Origin: Thermoplasmata archaeon
GTDB lineage: Archaea > Thermoplasmatota > Thermoplasmata > Lutacidiplasmatales > SKW197
DNA: 50,607 bases
Reading direction: 5' to 3'
Assembly: GCA_038874435.1 (NCBI GenBank)
Contig: JAVZCK010000013.1
Coordinates: 1-50,607 of the forward strand
Notes under the pieces: generated by a model
Told to the model about the DNA's origin: nothing
The model's database searches: none
Seen by the model: only the letters and a program-made list of their open reading frames with translations
Made by a program: the position numbers and the translations under genes
Shown here: positions 34,352-42,460 of the stretch, piece after piece
Layout of the letters: each line of letters opens with the position of its first letter
Position numbering within the stretch: the first letter of the stretch is position 1

Positions 34352-35796
34352 TTGCCCACCCCCACACGAACATTGTTAAATCTAGTAGGTGAGGTTCCAT
34401 GTCCTACACGCATTACCTGTCCTGGCTCGCCTTTCCCACAGTTCCTCAAGCCCCAGAGATGCCAGTATTCCTCAGAGCAAATTGCATCGCAGCTCCGCCA
34501 AAATTCATAAGTTATTCCTGTGTAAACACAGTTTTTCAGCATTTCTTTCATTTCTCCATTTTCTATTCTATAACCTATTTCCGTGCCAAACTGGAAGTTT
34601 AATCGCCTGTCATCAATGCTCCAGCTCTTGTTTGTTTCCACATAAATACCCTTCTTCGTGTCCTTAATCAACTCTTCAAATTTCCAGTTGCCAGGCAACA
34701 GATTTATGTTCGTCATCCTTATAATCGGCATTCGGTTGTAGTTGTCTGCCCTCATCGCACCAGTGCTTCTCTGTCCAAGCTTCGCAGCGGTCTCTCTCGA
34801 AGAAAGATAACCAGAAATTATTCCGTTTTTGATTATGTGGAACTGCTGGGCTTTCACTCCTTCATCATCGTAGCCAAAGGTTCCGAGCCCACCAGGTGCA
34901 GTGGCATCACCAACAATGTTCACAAGGTCAGAACCATACCTGAATTTGTTCAGTTTTTCAGGGGTCATAAAGCTTGTGCCAGCATAACTGGCTTCGTAGC
35001 CAAAGACCCTGTCCAGTTCAGAGGGGTGTCCACATGACTCATGCACCTGCAGTACCATCTGGTCCGAGCTTATTATAATGGTTGTCACTTCTGAGGGACA
35101 CTGCGACGCATGGAGCAGCTGCTCTGCTTCTTTGCCCACTCTCTCTGCATTTTCCAGCAATTTCAAGCCCTCAAAAAACTCATGGCCCCCTTGTCTGTAG
35201 TCCCCACCAAACGATGTGGGATAACTTCTTGTCTGCATCTCGCCTGTCTCAATTGCAATTGCAGCAATGCCTCCACCTGTCTCCACAAATCTCTGGCTTA
35301 TCCTTGCCCCTTCCGTGCTTCCAAACAGCTTGTTCTCTTCCCAGACCTCGCTATGGCCCATCGTGAGCTTGATTCTGTCTGAAATTCGCATGCGTTTTTC
35401 ACAGTCAATCAGGTAATTTACCCGTTCTTCTGTAGACACATTCCAGGGGTCTTTTTTCACTGTTGACTCATATTTGTCAATTGCTGGCTCTTCAGGACTA
35501 AGCACCACTTTTTCCTTTGTTGTGAGTGCGGATGCCTTTGCAGTTCTCACAGCCAGTTCTGCAATTCGCTTTATTCCTTTCTTTGAGGTATCATTTGTAG
35601 ATGCAAAACCCCAGGCACCATTCACAAGGACTCGAATTCCAACACCAATGCTGTCCGATATGCTGATTGCTGGCACTCCATTCTTTGTGCTTATTCGCTC
35701 TGATTTTCTTCCCACAAACCTCACATCTCCATATTCAACCTTTGCCTTTTCCAGAATTTTCAGAGCATAGTCCATCTCAACATCATGTTGCAACAT
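34345..35796 (-). CDS. tldD: TldD, catalytic metallopeptidase subunit
   Basis: The catalytic subunit has the zinc motif VHESCGHPSE (HExxxH) and GTFGYDDEG further on. I chose ATG 35796 (MLQHDVEMDYAL, 484 residues) because TATTTAAGG lies ~27 nt upstream on the minus strand, giving a leaderless mRNA; the frame is open to 35901, but the extra residues look unlike the family, and ATG 35775 is another option. It forms the operon tldD-pmbA. Confidence 0.92.
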   Translation of the reverse strand: MLQHDVEMDYALKILEKAKVEYGDVRFVGRKSERISTKNGVPAISISDSIGVGIRVLVNGAWGFASTNDTSKKGIKRIAELAVRTAKASALTTKEKVVLSPEEPAIDKYESTVKKDPWNVSTEERVNYLIDCEKRMRISDRIKLTMGHSEVWEENKLFGSTEGARISQRFVETGGGIAAIAIETGEMQTRSYPTSFGGDYRQGGHEFFEGLKLLENAERVGKEAEQLLHASQCPSEVTTIIISSDQMVLQVHESCGHPSELDRVFGYEASYAGTSFMTPEKLNKFRYGSDLVNIVGDATAPGGLGTFGYDDEGVKAQQFHIIKNGIISGYLSSRETAAKLGQRSTGAMRADNYNRMPIIRMTNINLLPGNWKFEELIKDTKKGIYVETNKSWSIDDRRLNFQFGTEIGYRIENGEMKEMLKNCVYTGITYEFWRSCDAICSEEYWHLWGLRNCGKGEPGQVMRVGHGTSPTRFNNVRVGVGKW

Positions 35797-35924
35797 GTGC
35801 ACCACCATGGAATGCCTTAAATAGGAGTAAGTATTTCTACTTTTGCATAGGGACGCAAGTGGTTGACGCTGGCAAATGTGTTGATGGAAGAAGGTTGTCA
35901 AAAATGATTACAATAAAACAAAGG

Positions 35925-35932
35925 TTTATATA
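35925..35932 (+). promoter_or_regulatory. Strong orphan promoter
   Basis: AAAGG followed by TTTATATA is a good archaeal BRE/TATA pair on the plus strand in the gap between tldD (leaving leftward) and the end of rfcS. No plus-strand gene follows. Confidence 0.45.
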
Positions 35933-35954
35933 CTACCAATGTATTACTATTATT

Positions 35955-36030
35955 GTAGGCAAAATGTATGCATGCTGTGAATAATCACAACTCACGATGA
36001 CTCACTCTCCCTCCTTTTTTTATTTTTTTG
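35955..36030 (+). ncRNA. Candidate small RNA of about 75 nt
   Basis: Expected start ~25 nt after the orphan TATA box; a T-rich run at 36014-36030 could terminate it. The longest reading frame from this start is only a few codons (MYACCE). The segment holds GTGAATAA and CGATGA, weakly like C/D-box elements, but no clear D box, so no class is assigned. Confidence 0.3.
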
Positions 36031-36107
36031 TTGTTAAAAAGCAAGCGAAGAACATCGTTTTCTTGAGTGATTGCACAGTCAAAGCGAAAAGAATTAAAAT
36101 AAATGCC

Positions 36108-37061
36108 CTATTTTTTCGAACAGAGCAAAATAAGTTGGGCAAGGAGTGCCTCTATCTGGATCCGTTCATTACTTCCTTCAGAGACCCTAAAATCTGCCTC
36201 ACCAATTTTCTCCGCAATTTTTACCTTCAATTCTTCATCAATGTTAGCATCTAAAATATACCTATGGAGGTCTTCCAGAAACTCCTGTGCACTCATTCCC
36301 TGCTCGATCAAAAATCTATCAGCAATATTTTTTGCTCCATTGAAATCCTTTTTCATTATACAGTCCATAATCTCCTTCAACTCATCCCCTTTCAACCTAC
36401 CAGTAACATGGTAAACTATATCTATCGTTATCTTTTCTTCAGTGGCACTGCAGGTCTGGAGAATGTTGATTGCCTTCCTCACATCTCCTGCAGCAAGATA
36501 TGCGATAGATTCCAGCGCATCCTCGTCCACTTCAATGTTTTCCTTTGCTGCAATTTCTTTTAATCTGCTCAAAAGCAATGCCTTGCTCACAGGTACGAAC
36601 CTGAAAACTGCACATCTCGATTGAATCGGTTCGATGATCTTGGAAGAATAATTGCATGAAAGTATGAATCTACACACTCTTGAATACATCTCCATTGTTC
36701 TTCGCAATGCGTTCTGTGCCTCCGGTGTCAAAGCATCTGCTTCATCAAGGAAAATTACCTTAAAACCCACATCACCAACAGCAGTGACTCGTGCAAATTC
36801 CTTTATTTTGCCTCTGACTACTGGAATTCCACGCTCATCCGAGGCATTCAATTCTATGAAATTGCTCTGCCAGTTCTCACCGAACAATTCCTTTACAAAT
36901 GCCAGTGCACAAGTGGTTTTTCCAGTGCCTGGTGGCCCAGAAAAGAGAAGGTGTGGCATTGATTTGGCAGCTACATAACCCTTTAATCTACTGACAACCT
37001 TTTCCTGTCCTATGACTTCATCTAGCTTGGCTGGTCTGTATTTTTCAACCCAAATTTCCAT
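36108..37061 (-). CDS. rfcS: Replication factor C small subunit
   Basis: A 317-residue clamp-loader AAA+ ATPase. Walker A is SGPPGTGKTT, Walker B is VIFLDEADAL, sensor 1 is LSCNYSSKI and the SRC arginine finger is PIQSRCAVF. RfcS subunits with RfcL load the PCNA sliding clamp on DNA. The start gives MEIWVEKYRP, the standard N-terminus; one ATG lies just before it. A 13-bp palindrome sits 10 bp upstream. Confidence 0.96.
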   Translation of the reverse strand: MEIWVEKYRPAKLDEVIGQEKVVSRLKGYVAAKSMPHLLFSGPPGTGKTTCALAFVKELFGENWQSNFIELNASDERGIPVVRGKIKEFARVTAVGDVGFKVIFLDEADALTPEAQNALRRTMEMYSRVCRFILSCNYSSKIIEPIQSRCAVFRFVPVSKALLLSRLKEIAAKENIEVDEDALESIAYLAAGDVRKAINILQTCSATEEKITIDIVYHVTGRLKGDELKEIMDCIMKKDFNGAKNIADRFLIEQGMSAQEFLEDLHRYILDANIDEELKVKIAEKIGEADFRVSEGSNERIQIEALLAQLILLCSKK

Positions 37062-37070
37062 CATCTCTCA

Positions 37071-37083
37071 GGAGATTATCTCC
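37071..37083. promoter_or_regulatory. 13-bp palindrome upstream of rfcS
   Basis: GGAGATTATCTCC is a perfect inverted repeat with a single central base. A TATA-like CTTATAATT (minus strand) lies ~25 nt further upstream, so the palindrome falls at the transcription start. It could be an operator or, since it holds GGAG, control access to a ribosome binding site. Confidence 0.45.
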
Positions 37084-37172
37084 ACAGTAAAATACTTTTC
37101 TACAATTATAAGATAAAATTAAAAGATAAGAAAAATTAAGGGCCACTGCACTGCAGATGCGTTCTAGGCAAT

Positions 37173-38147
37173 CTATTCAGATTTTTTTATCTCCAGCTTC
37201 TCTTCATGTGTTATTTCTTTTTCAGGCTTTGGCCTCTGCGGCATCTGTGGTTGGTCAGGTGCAGCTTTTTGGGTTGCAGATTTCTCCATGTTTTTAATGA
37301 GTTTTTCTGTAATCTTTATTTCTTCAGCAAGCTTTTGTGTTGCATTGTCCGTCTTATTCCTGTTAGCAGAAACAACATCATTCTGATTATTTTCTGTTCT
37401 TTCGTTCACTTTCTCAACAATGATTTCCTCTACCACAATTGGGTTTGTCTCTGTTTCGCCATTGCTCGCAGATAGAATGATTTGCTGTGGTGTTGGTCTG
37501 TGCACCTGCGCTGTGATTTTCTTTGTCTCTTCTTCGATTTCCTTTAGTAGCTTCTCCACCATTGCGAACGGCACAGCTGGTAGCAGGTTGTCTAATAACG
37601 TCTGAAGTCGCCTAGCAGTGTATGATGGAGTATCTGACAGTTTCAGCTTCTTTGGAATGTGGTCATTGTCAATTTCTGTGACAAGATCTGCAACCTGTTT
37701 TAAGTTCGCCAGAATTTTTTCTGCTTGCTCTCTGCGTTCTCTTTCAAAACTGAAAGGTAGGATAGGCACAGCAATTACTAGACAACCCATTCTTCTTCCA
37801 ATTTCTGCGACGATCGGTGCAAGAATGCTGCTTGTGTGTCCTCCAAGGGCTGCAAGAATCACGATTATGTCCGACTTTGGAAGGTTAATGTTGTCAGCAA
37901 AACTGTTGATTGATTCATTAGTAATGGTATCTGGTATCAATATCCTTGTCTGAATATTTGTGAGTGTTTTGATGTTGTTAGAAGTGTCGATTATAACTGT
38001 GCGCACATTTTTGAGCTGTGTCTGAGCTGCAAATACATTCAGTACCTTGCTTGCCTGAGAACCAGTCGCAATTATCGTGATTTCTGGGGTTTCTGCCAGA
38101 GCCCTTATTTTGTTTATTTCATCTTTAAATTGCATCCCATCCATCAT
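37173..38147 (-). CDS. Divergent FtsZ/tubulin-superfamily protein
   Basis: A 324-residue protein. The first ~190 residues follow the FtsZ GTPase core: ITIIATGSQASKVLNVF (first strand and loop), ALGGHTSSILAPIVAEI, where FtsZ has the GGGTGTG nucleotide loop, and VPILPFSFERERREQAEKIL, very like the PFSFEG motif of FtsZ. The loop is altered (GGHTSS), so GTP binding may be changed. The C-terminal FtsZ domain seems short or missing, replaced by a polar tail rich in Lys, Glu and Gln (~220-324). It is translated with the RHH gene upstream, whose stop it overlaps by one base. It may act in cell division or shape, perhaps regulating a canonical FtsZ. Confidence 0.72.
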   Translation of the reverse strand: MMDGMQFKDEINKIRALAETPEITIIATGSQASKVLNVFAAQTQLKNVRTVIIDTSNNIKTLTNIQTRILIPDTITNESINSFADNINLPKSDIIVILAALGGHTSSILAPIVAEIGRRMGCLVIAVPILPFSFERERREQAEKILANLKQVADLVTEIDNDHIPKKLKLSDTPSYTARRLQTLLDNLLPAVPFAMVEKLLKEIEEETKKITAQVHRPTPQQIILSASNGETETNPIVVEEIIVEKVNERTENNQNDVVSANRNKTDNATQKLAEEIKITEKLIKNMEKSATQKAAPDQPQMPQRPKPEKEITHEEKLEIKKSE

Positions 38148-38554
38148 TATCTCACCACCTTCGATTTTTCAGAGTTTATTGCTTCTACTTCCTTTTCCCT
38201 TGTCTCCTTCAGGCCTTTTAGATGCGTGAGCATCACACGCTCTATTTCGTTTGAAAGAATAACATCTATGGGTCCATGGAAGAGTCCTCTGGACTGGAGA
38301 TCTGTCAATGCCACATAGATATCTTCTGAAATCTCTATGGTAATTTTTCTGCTGTTGCTATCTTTCGCGAGGTCGATTTTAGTTTCATCTATTTTGAGTG
38401 TTTCTTCTTTTTTTGTGTTCCTTTGAGTGATCAGGTCTATCAATGTTTTTCTGATAAACTCAGAGCGGTTGCTGTATCCCTCTGTTTTTATTATCTCGTC
38501 CAATTTTTGAATGATGTCTTCGGGTAGCCTTATTGTTATTCTTTCATTTATCAT
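38147..38554 (-). CDS. Ribbon-helix-helix regulator upstream of the FtsZ-like gene
   Basis: A 135-residue protein. Residues 1-45 are an RHH DNA-binding domain (ERITIRLPEDIIQKLDEII then NRSEFIRKTL). A second half contains KITIEISEDIYVALTDL, which looks like a second RHH-type or dimerisation unit. GAGGTGAT lies 6 nt before the ATG. The layout recalls haloarchaeal cdrS-ftsZ2, in which an RHH regulator controls division genes; homology to CdrS is an inference. Repeated GTCCTAC sites at its promoter suggest autoregulation. Confidence 0.82.
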   Translation of the reverse strand: MINERITIRLPEDIIQKLDEIIKTEGYSNRSEFIRKTLIDLITQRNTKKEETLKIDETKIDLAKDSNSRKITIEISEDIYVALTDLQSRGLFHGPIDVILSNEIERVMLTHLKGLKETREKEVEAINSEKSKVVR

Positions 38555-38568
38555 CCCATCACCTCTGG

Positions 38569-38590
38569 CCTATGTCCGACATCGTAGGAC
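38569..38590. promoter_or_regulatory. Candidate RHH operator 1
   Basis: CCTATGTCCGACATCGTAGG has nested symmetry (CCTA...TAGG and GTCC...GGAC). It shares ATCGTAGGAC with the second site at 38724-38740. It lies just downstream of the predicted start of RHH transcription and before the ribosome binding site. Confidence 0.6.
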
Positions 38591-38617
38591 GATGCCATTT
38601 TATAGATAGGACATTTC

Positions 38618-38632
38618 GATATATAAACCTTC
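38618..38632 (-). promoter_or_regulatory. Promoter of the RHH/FtsZ-like operon
   Basis: On the minus strand AAGGTTTATATATCG is a strong BRE/TATA. A further GTCCTA site follows it directly (near 38607-38612). The predicted start is near 38593, giving a leader of ~40 nt with a good ribosome binding site. Confidence 0.6.
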
Positions 38633-38723
38633 CGAGACCCTCTATAGGTTTGCAGTGGAACGATACCTTCCACAGGAGTTTTTCATTTATTTTTTTCTCA
38701 GTTTTTCAAATTATTTCTTACAT

Positions 38724-38736
38724 CCTATATCGTAGG
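38724..38736. promoter_or_regulatory. Candidate RHH operator 2
   Basis: CCTATATCGTAGG is an inverted repeat (CCTA/TAGG) sharing ATCGTAGGAC with operator 1. A TTTAAATATTTG element on the minus strand lies directly upstream of it, perhaps a second promoter. Confidence 0.5.
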
Positions 38737-38786
38737 ACAAATATTTAAAATCATTGTTACCAAAATTGGTAAACTATATCCTGGCA

Positions 38787-39584
38787 TTAAGCTAGAGAGT
38801 CAAGAATGGCTGGAAGTTTTTCAGATAGATAAGACATCTCTTTACTAACATACTCCTCAATCTTGCCTTTATCACATAACAAGGAAATATTTGGGTCTAT
38901 GGGAAGTTCTGAGAGCAGAGGAACACCAAACTTTATCTCTAAGTTTTCATAGCCAGGAAATCTCCCAAGAGGATATAGAATGCTGCCGCAGTGTGGACAT
39001 CTAAAAGAACTCATGTTCATTACAAGACCAGCAATCTTCGTGTTGGTTTGACGAAGCATATCTACTGCCTTCATAACAATCATTTCCACAAGTTCCTGGG
39101 GTGTAGAGACCAGAATTACTCCATTCAATCGCAGCGATTGTAAAACTGTAAGCTGTGCATCTGATGTTCCAGGTGGGAGATCTATGATGAGGAAGTCGAG
39201 GTCTCCCCAGTCAGTATCTGCGAGCAATTGTCTTATTACACCTCCAATCAATGGGCCTCTCCAGATAACTGCTTGCGATTCCTCCTCCAGTACCAAATTT
39301 ATAGAAACAACTTTAATGCCAAGGCGCGAAGTAACCGGCATGATCCCATTTTCTCCAGCACCCAATTTTTCAGTTAACCCAAAGATCTTTGGTATGCTCG
39401 AGCCAGTTATATCCCCATCAAGCAAACCAACCTTTTTTCCATTTTTTGCAAGTGCAGTTGAAAGCAAAGCACTCACAACACTTTTGCCGACGCCACCCTT
39501 TCCACTCATCACTGCTACCTTGTATTTTACTCTGTTCATTCTCTCTGAGATTTTCTTCGTCTGTTTCAGATACTCTTCGTTCAT
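38787..39584 (-). CDS. mrp: Mrp/NBP35-family P-loop ATPase (iron-sulfur carrier)
   Basis: A 265-residue ATPase with the deviant Walker A motif SGKGGVGKS, GLLDGDITGSS, LIIDLPPGTSD, and a C-terminal FRCPHCGS (CxxC) that bridges an Fe-S cluster between two subunits. It would carry or insert Fe-S clusters. ATG 39584 is preferred because TTATTTATTT lies ~28 nt upstream; a TTG at 39605 in the same frame lies inside that promoter. It is divergent from the GTPase gene. Confidence 0.93.
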   Translation of the reverse strand: MNEEYLKQTKKISERMNRVKYKVAVMSGKGGVGKSVVSALLSTALAKNGKKVGLLDGDITGSSIPKIFGLTEKLGAGENGIMPVTSRLGIKVVSINLVLEEESQAVIWRGPLIGGVIRQLLADTDWGDLDFLIIDLPPGTSDAQLTVLQSLRLNGVILVSTPQELVEMIVMKAVDMLRQTNTKIAGLVMNMSSFRCPHCGSILYPLGRFPGYENLEIKFGVPLLSELPIDPNISLLCDKGKIEEYVSKEMSYLSEKLPAILDSLA

Positions 39585-39665
39585 AGTGTCGCTTAACCTT
39601 CTCAAATAAATAAGGATTATGAAATAAAGGCGTAAAATTAATTATCAGAAGAGCATTCATGGGCT

Positions 39666-40499
39666 ATGCAAGCCTATGTGAAAAAAATTGCTCTGGCAGG
39701 AGATTGGGCTACTGGAAAAACAAGCTTGGTGAAGAGATTTGTTTACAGTCAATTTGATGATAAATATGTGCAAACAATTGGCACAAAGGTCTCAAAAAAG
39801 TCGGTAAAATTCGGAAGCAAGGAAGGAGAAGTGATTGTCAATCTGATAATCTGGGATGTGCTGGGGCAGAGGGATTATAAGATGATTCATGCAAATGCAT
39901 TTAAGGGATTGGATGGTGCAATTCTCGTGGTGGACATAACCAGAAAAGCCACACTTCAGAGCATTCATGACTACTGGTATCCTCAAATTGTGAAGGTGAG
40001 CGGGAGAATTCCATTCGTGATTTTCGGAAACAAATCAGACCTCAAGCAGAATGCAGAGGTAAAACTGGATGATATAAAAAACATTGCTGGGACTATCGGA
40101 GTATCCGAGGACCTCTGCATGCTTACCTCTGCAAAGACAGGAGAAAATGTGGAGAAGGCGTTTATAAGGATTGCCAGAGCTTGCGTTATGTCTCCTCCAC
40201 CCCTGAGGGTGGCACAGGAATCTGGTGGAATTTACAAAACTCCTGATGTGTACACCGCTCAAGCGGTTCTGGATGCCATAATAATTGATTTTGTGGAGAC
40301 CTATGGGAGCGAAACAGAGGCAATGGATGTTGTGGAGAAGTGTGCCAGGGCTGCCAATGTGAACATGCAGATGCCGGAGAAACAGGCACTGCAGGAATTT
40401 GTGGTAATGCTGAAAAAAGTGGAAGTGGAAAAAGGTTTCAACCAGGAATTCGTGGAGGAAAATTTTGCAAGACGGTTGATGATGATTGCCTACATTTAG
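39666..40499 (+). CDS. Ras-like small GTPase with C-terminal helical extension
   Basis: A 277-residue protein. Residues ~1-185 form a Ras/Rab-type G domain: G1 GDWATGKTS, G2 Thr in TIGTK, G3 WDVLGQ, G4 NKSD and G5 TSAKTG. All nucleotide-binding motifs are present. A ~90-residue helical extension follows, without a cysteine prenylation motif. Archaeal proteins of this type may act in surface polarity or trafficking-like processes. TTAATTA ~25 nt upstream supports a leaderless start. It is followed by a KaiC-like gene. Confidence 0.9.
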   Translation: MQAYVKKIALAGDWATGKTSLVKRFVYSQFDDKYVQTIGTKVSKKSVKFGSKEGEVIVNLIIWDVLGQRDYKMIHANAFKGLDGAILVVDITRKATLQSIHDYWYPQIVKVSGRIPFVIFGNKSDLKQNAEVKLDDIKNIAGTIGVSEDLCMLTSAKTGENVEKAFIRIARACVMSPPPLRVAQESGGIYKTPDVYTAQAVLDAIIIDFVETYGSETEAMDVVEKCARAANVNMQMPEKQALQEFVVMLKKVEVEKGFNQEFVEENFARRLMMIAYI

Positions 40500-40556
40500 A
40501 TGGAAGTGATGCCGAAAGTTTATTAAAATAGTATGATATTCAGGCCTCAGATTCAC

Positions 40557-41240
40557 ATGCCTCAAAGAGTAAAGACATATGTTGGAAATCTGGATGCTAT
40601 TATGGAAGGTGGGGTTCCAGAAGGAAATGTGGTAATAATTTTTGGAAAACCAGGCAGTATGAAGTCCTCTCTTGCTTATTCTATTCTTTACAACAACATG
40701 GAAAAAGAGGAAAAAAAGACCCTCTATGTCTGCTTGGAGCAGAGCAGTGCAAGTTTAGTCGGGAACATGGAAGGGCTTGGATTTAAGCCACCAATGGGGC
40801 ACTCAAATATGAACATTCTAGACATTGGAATCCTCAGAAAATATATGCCCCAGATAGGTTATTCTGCTTGGATTGAGCTGTTTCGTGTAGACATTCAAAA
40901 CCTTAAGAAGAACTTTGACTTCGAAGTACTGGCAATTGATTCTTTACCCGTATTAGAGATGCTGGCAAAATTCAAGGAACCAAGGGAAGAGCTCTTTTAT
41001 TTCTTTGAGTGGTTGAGAGAACTTAAATGCACAACATTTATTGTTCATGAGGAAACAGACAATCCGTTCGAGTATGGAGAAGATTATCTAGCAGATGGAG
41101 TAATTCATCTGGACTTAAGGAGAGATGAAAAGAGTGTAAATCTTTACCTAGGAATTGCAAAGATGCGAAAAACCCAGCATAGACGCGGATATTTCCCCCT
41201 TATCTTTGGGAATGGGAAATTTGAACTCGTAATTGATTGA
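40557..41240 (+). CDS. KaiC/RecA-like ATPase
   Basis: A 227-residue single-domain KaiC-type ATPase beginning MPQRVKTYVGNLDAIMEGG, the usual pattern for this family. Walker A is degenerate: FGKPGSMKSS. Walker B is LAIDSLP. I chose ATG 40557 over 40533 because TTATTAAAA is ~27-35 nt upstream of 40557 but adjacent to 40533. Such archaeal proteins are often signalling or regulatory partners; its position 57 bp after the GTPase gene suggests a link. Confidence 0.8.
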   Translation: MPQRVKTYVGNLDAIMEGGVPEGNVVIIFGKPGSMKSSLAYSILYNNMEKEEKKTLYVCLEQSSASLVGNMEGLGFKPPMGHSNMNILDIGILRKYMPQIGYSAWIELFRVDIQNLKKNFDFEVLAIDSLPVLEMLAKFKEPREELFYFFEWLRELKCTTFIVHEETDNPFEYGEDYLADGVIHLDLRRDEKSVNLYLGIAKMRKTQHRRGYFPLIFGNGKFELVID

Positions 41241-41245
41241 ATTTT

Positions 41246-42418
41246 ATGAAAAGAGCAAGAGGAAGAACCGTACAAATTCCAGAAGCACCGATTCAGAAAC
41301 TGCTTGCTATCGCGCAAATTCCAAAAAATGCAGTGTCACTCGGGCAGGGTGTTCCTTTTTTCCCACCTCCTGAAAAAGTTGTGGCCGCAGTAATTGAGAG
41401 TGCCAGTACAGGTGGTTTTCGGTACAGTGAAGATGCAGGATTGCCAAGTTTAAGAAATGCGATAAAGCAAAAGCTAAGGAAAGAGAATGGAATCAAATCT
41501 TCAACGAAAAACATAATGGTGACTGCTGGTGGAAACCAGGCTTTTGTAAACTCAATTCTGGCAATAACAGAGGTTGGTGATGAAGTCATTCTGGTTGCTC
41601 CCTATTATTTTAATCATCTAATGGCTATAGAGATGGCAGGATGTAGGGCTAAAGTTGTGGAAGTTGGCGAGGATTTCCTCCCAGATGTGAAAGCAATTGA
41701 AAAGAAGATTACGAAGAAAACGAGGGCAGTGGTGACAGTTTCACCAAACAACCCTGCAGGTGTGGTCTATCCTCACAAACTGCTCAGAGAAATAAATGAG
41801 ATGTGTGCCCAACATGGAATTTACCATATTTCTGATGAGGCCTACGAACATTTTGTTTTTGAGAAAGCAACGCATCTAAGTCCTGCCTCTCTAGATAAAT
41901 CGCTTCAACATACCATTTCCCTTTTCTCATTTTCCAAGTCGTTTGGGATGGGTGGCTACAGAGTGGGTTACATGGTATTTCCTTCCCCGCTTTTCCCAGA
42001 GGTGCTGAAGGTGCAGGACACAATTGGAATCTGCCCACCTGTACCTTCTCAGCATGGTGCAGAGGCAGCACTGAGGGTTGGAAAAAAGTATCCTGGTAAG
42101 TATTTATCGAAAATGGAGAATGTGAGAAAAATATTTATTGAGGAACTGGAAAAATTTGATTTGCATCTCTCTCCTGCAAACGGTGCCTTTTATCTTTATG
42201 TGAGAATTCCAGAAAAGAGTGGAAAAAGGATTGATGACTGGGAGCTCGCAATTCAGATGATTGAGAGATATGGTGTGATAGTTCTGCCTTCATCCATTTT
42301 TGGGGATAAACATCCTGGCTTTCGGTTATCTTTCGGAAATGTGGATGAAGAGACAGGACTTGAGGGAGTAAGACGTTTTCTCAAGGGCTTGGCATCGCTG
42401 TGTCCTTGGGTGCGTTAA
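41246..42418 (+). CDS. PLP-dependent class I aminotransferase
   Basis: A 390-residue fold-type I aminotransferase with SPNNPAGVVYP, ISDEAYEHFVF, the PLP lysine in SFSKSFGMGGYRVGYM, and the C-terminal arginine in PGFRLSFGN. It would move amino groups between an amino acid and a 2-oxo acid; aspartate or aromatic amino acids are likely. ATG 41246 is preferred to a TTG at 41237. It follows the KaiC-like gene by 5 bp. Confidence 0.93.
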   Translation: MKRARGRTVQIPEAPIQKLLAIAQIPKNAVSLGQGVPFFPPPEKVVAAVIESASTGGFRYSEDAGLPSLRNAIKQKLRKENGIKSSTKNIMVTAGGNQAFVNSILAITEVGDEVILVAPYYFNHLMAIEMAGCRAKVVEVGEDFLPDVKAIEKKITKKTRAVVTVSPNNPAGVVYPHKLLREINEMCAQHGIYHISDEAYEHFVFEKATHLSPASLDKSLQHTISLFSFSKSFGMGGYRVGYMVFPSPLFPEVLKVQDTIGICPPVPSQHGAEAALRVGKKYPGKYLSKMENVRKIFIEELEKFDLHLSPANGAFYLYVRIPEKSGKRIDDWELAIQMIERYGVIVLPSSIFGDKHPGFRLSFGNVDEETGLEGVRRFLKGLASLCPWVR

Positions 42419-42460
42419 GTTTATAACATTGGTTTACATGGGGTGTTAAAGAGGGGTAAA

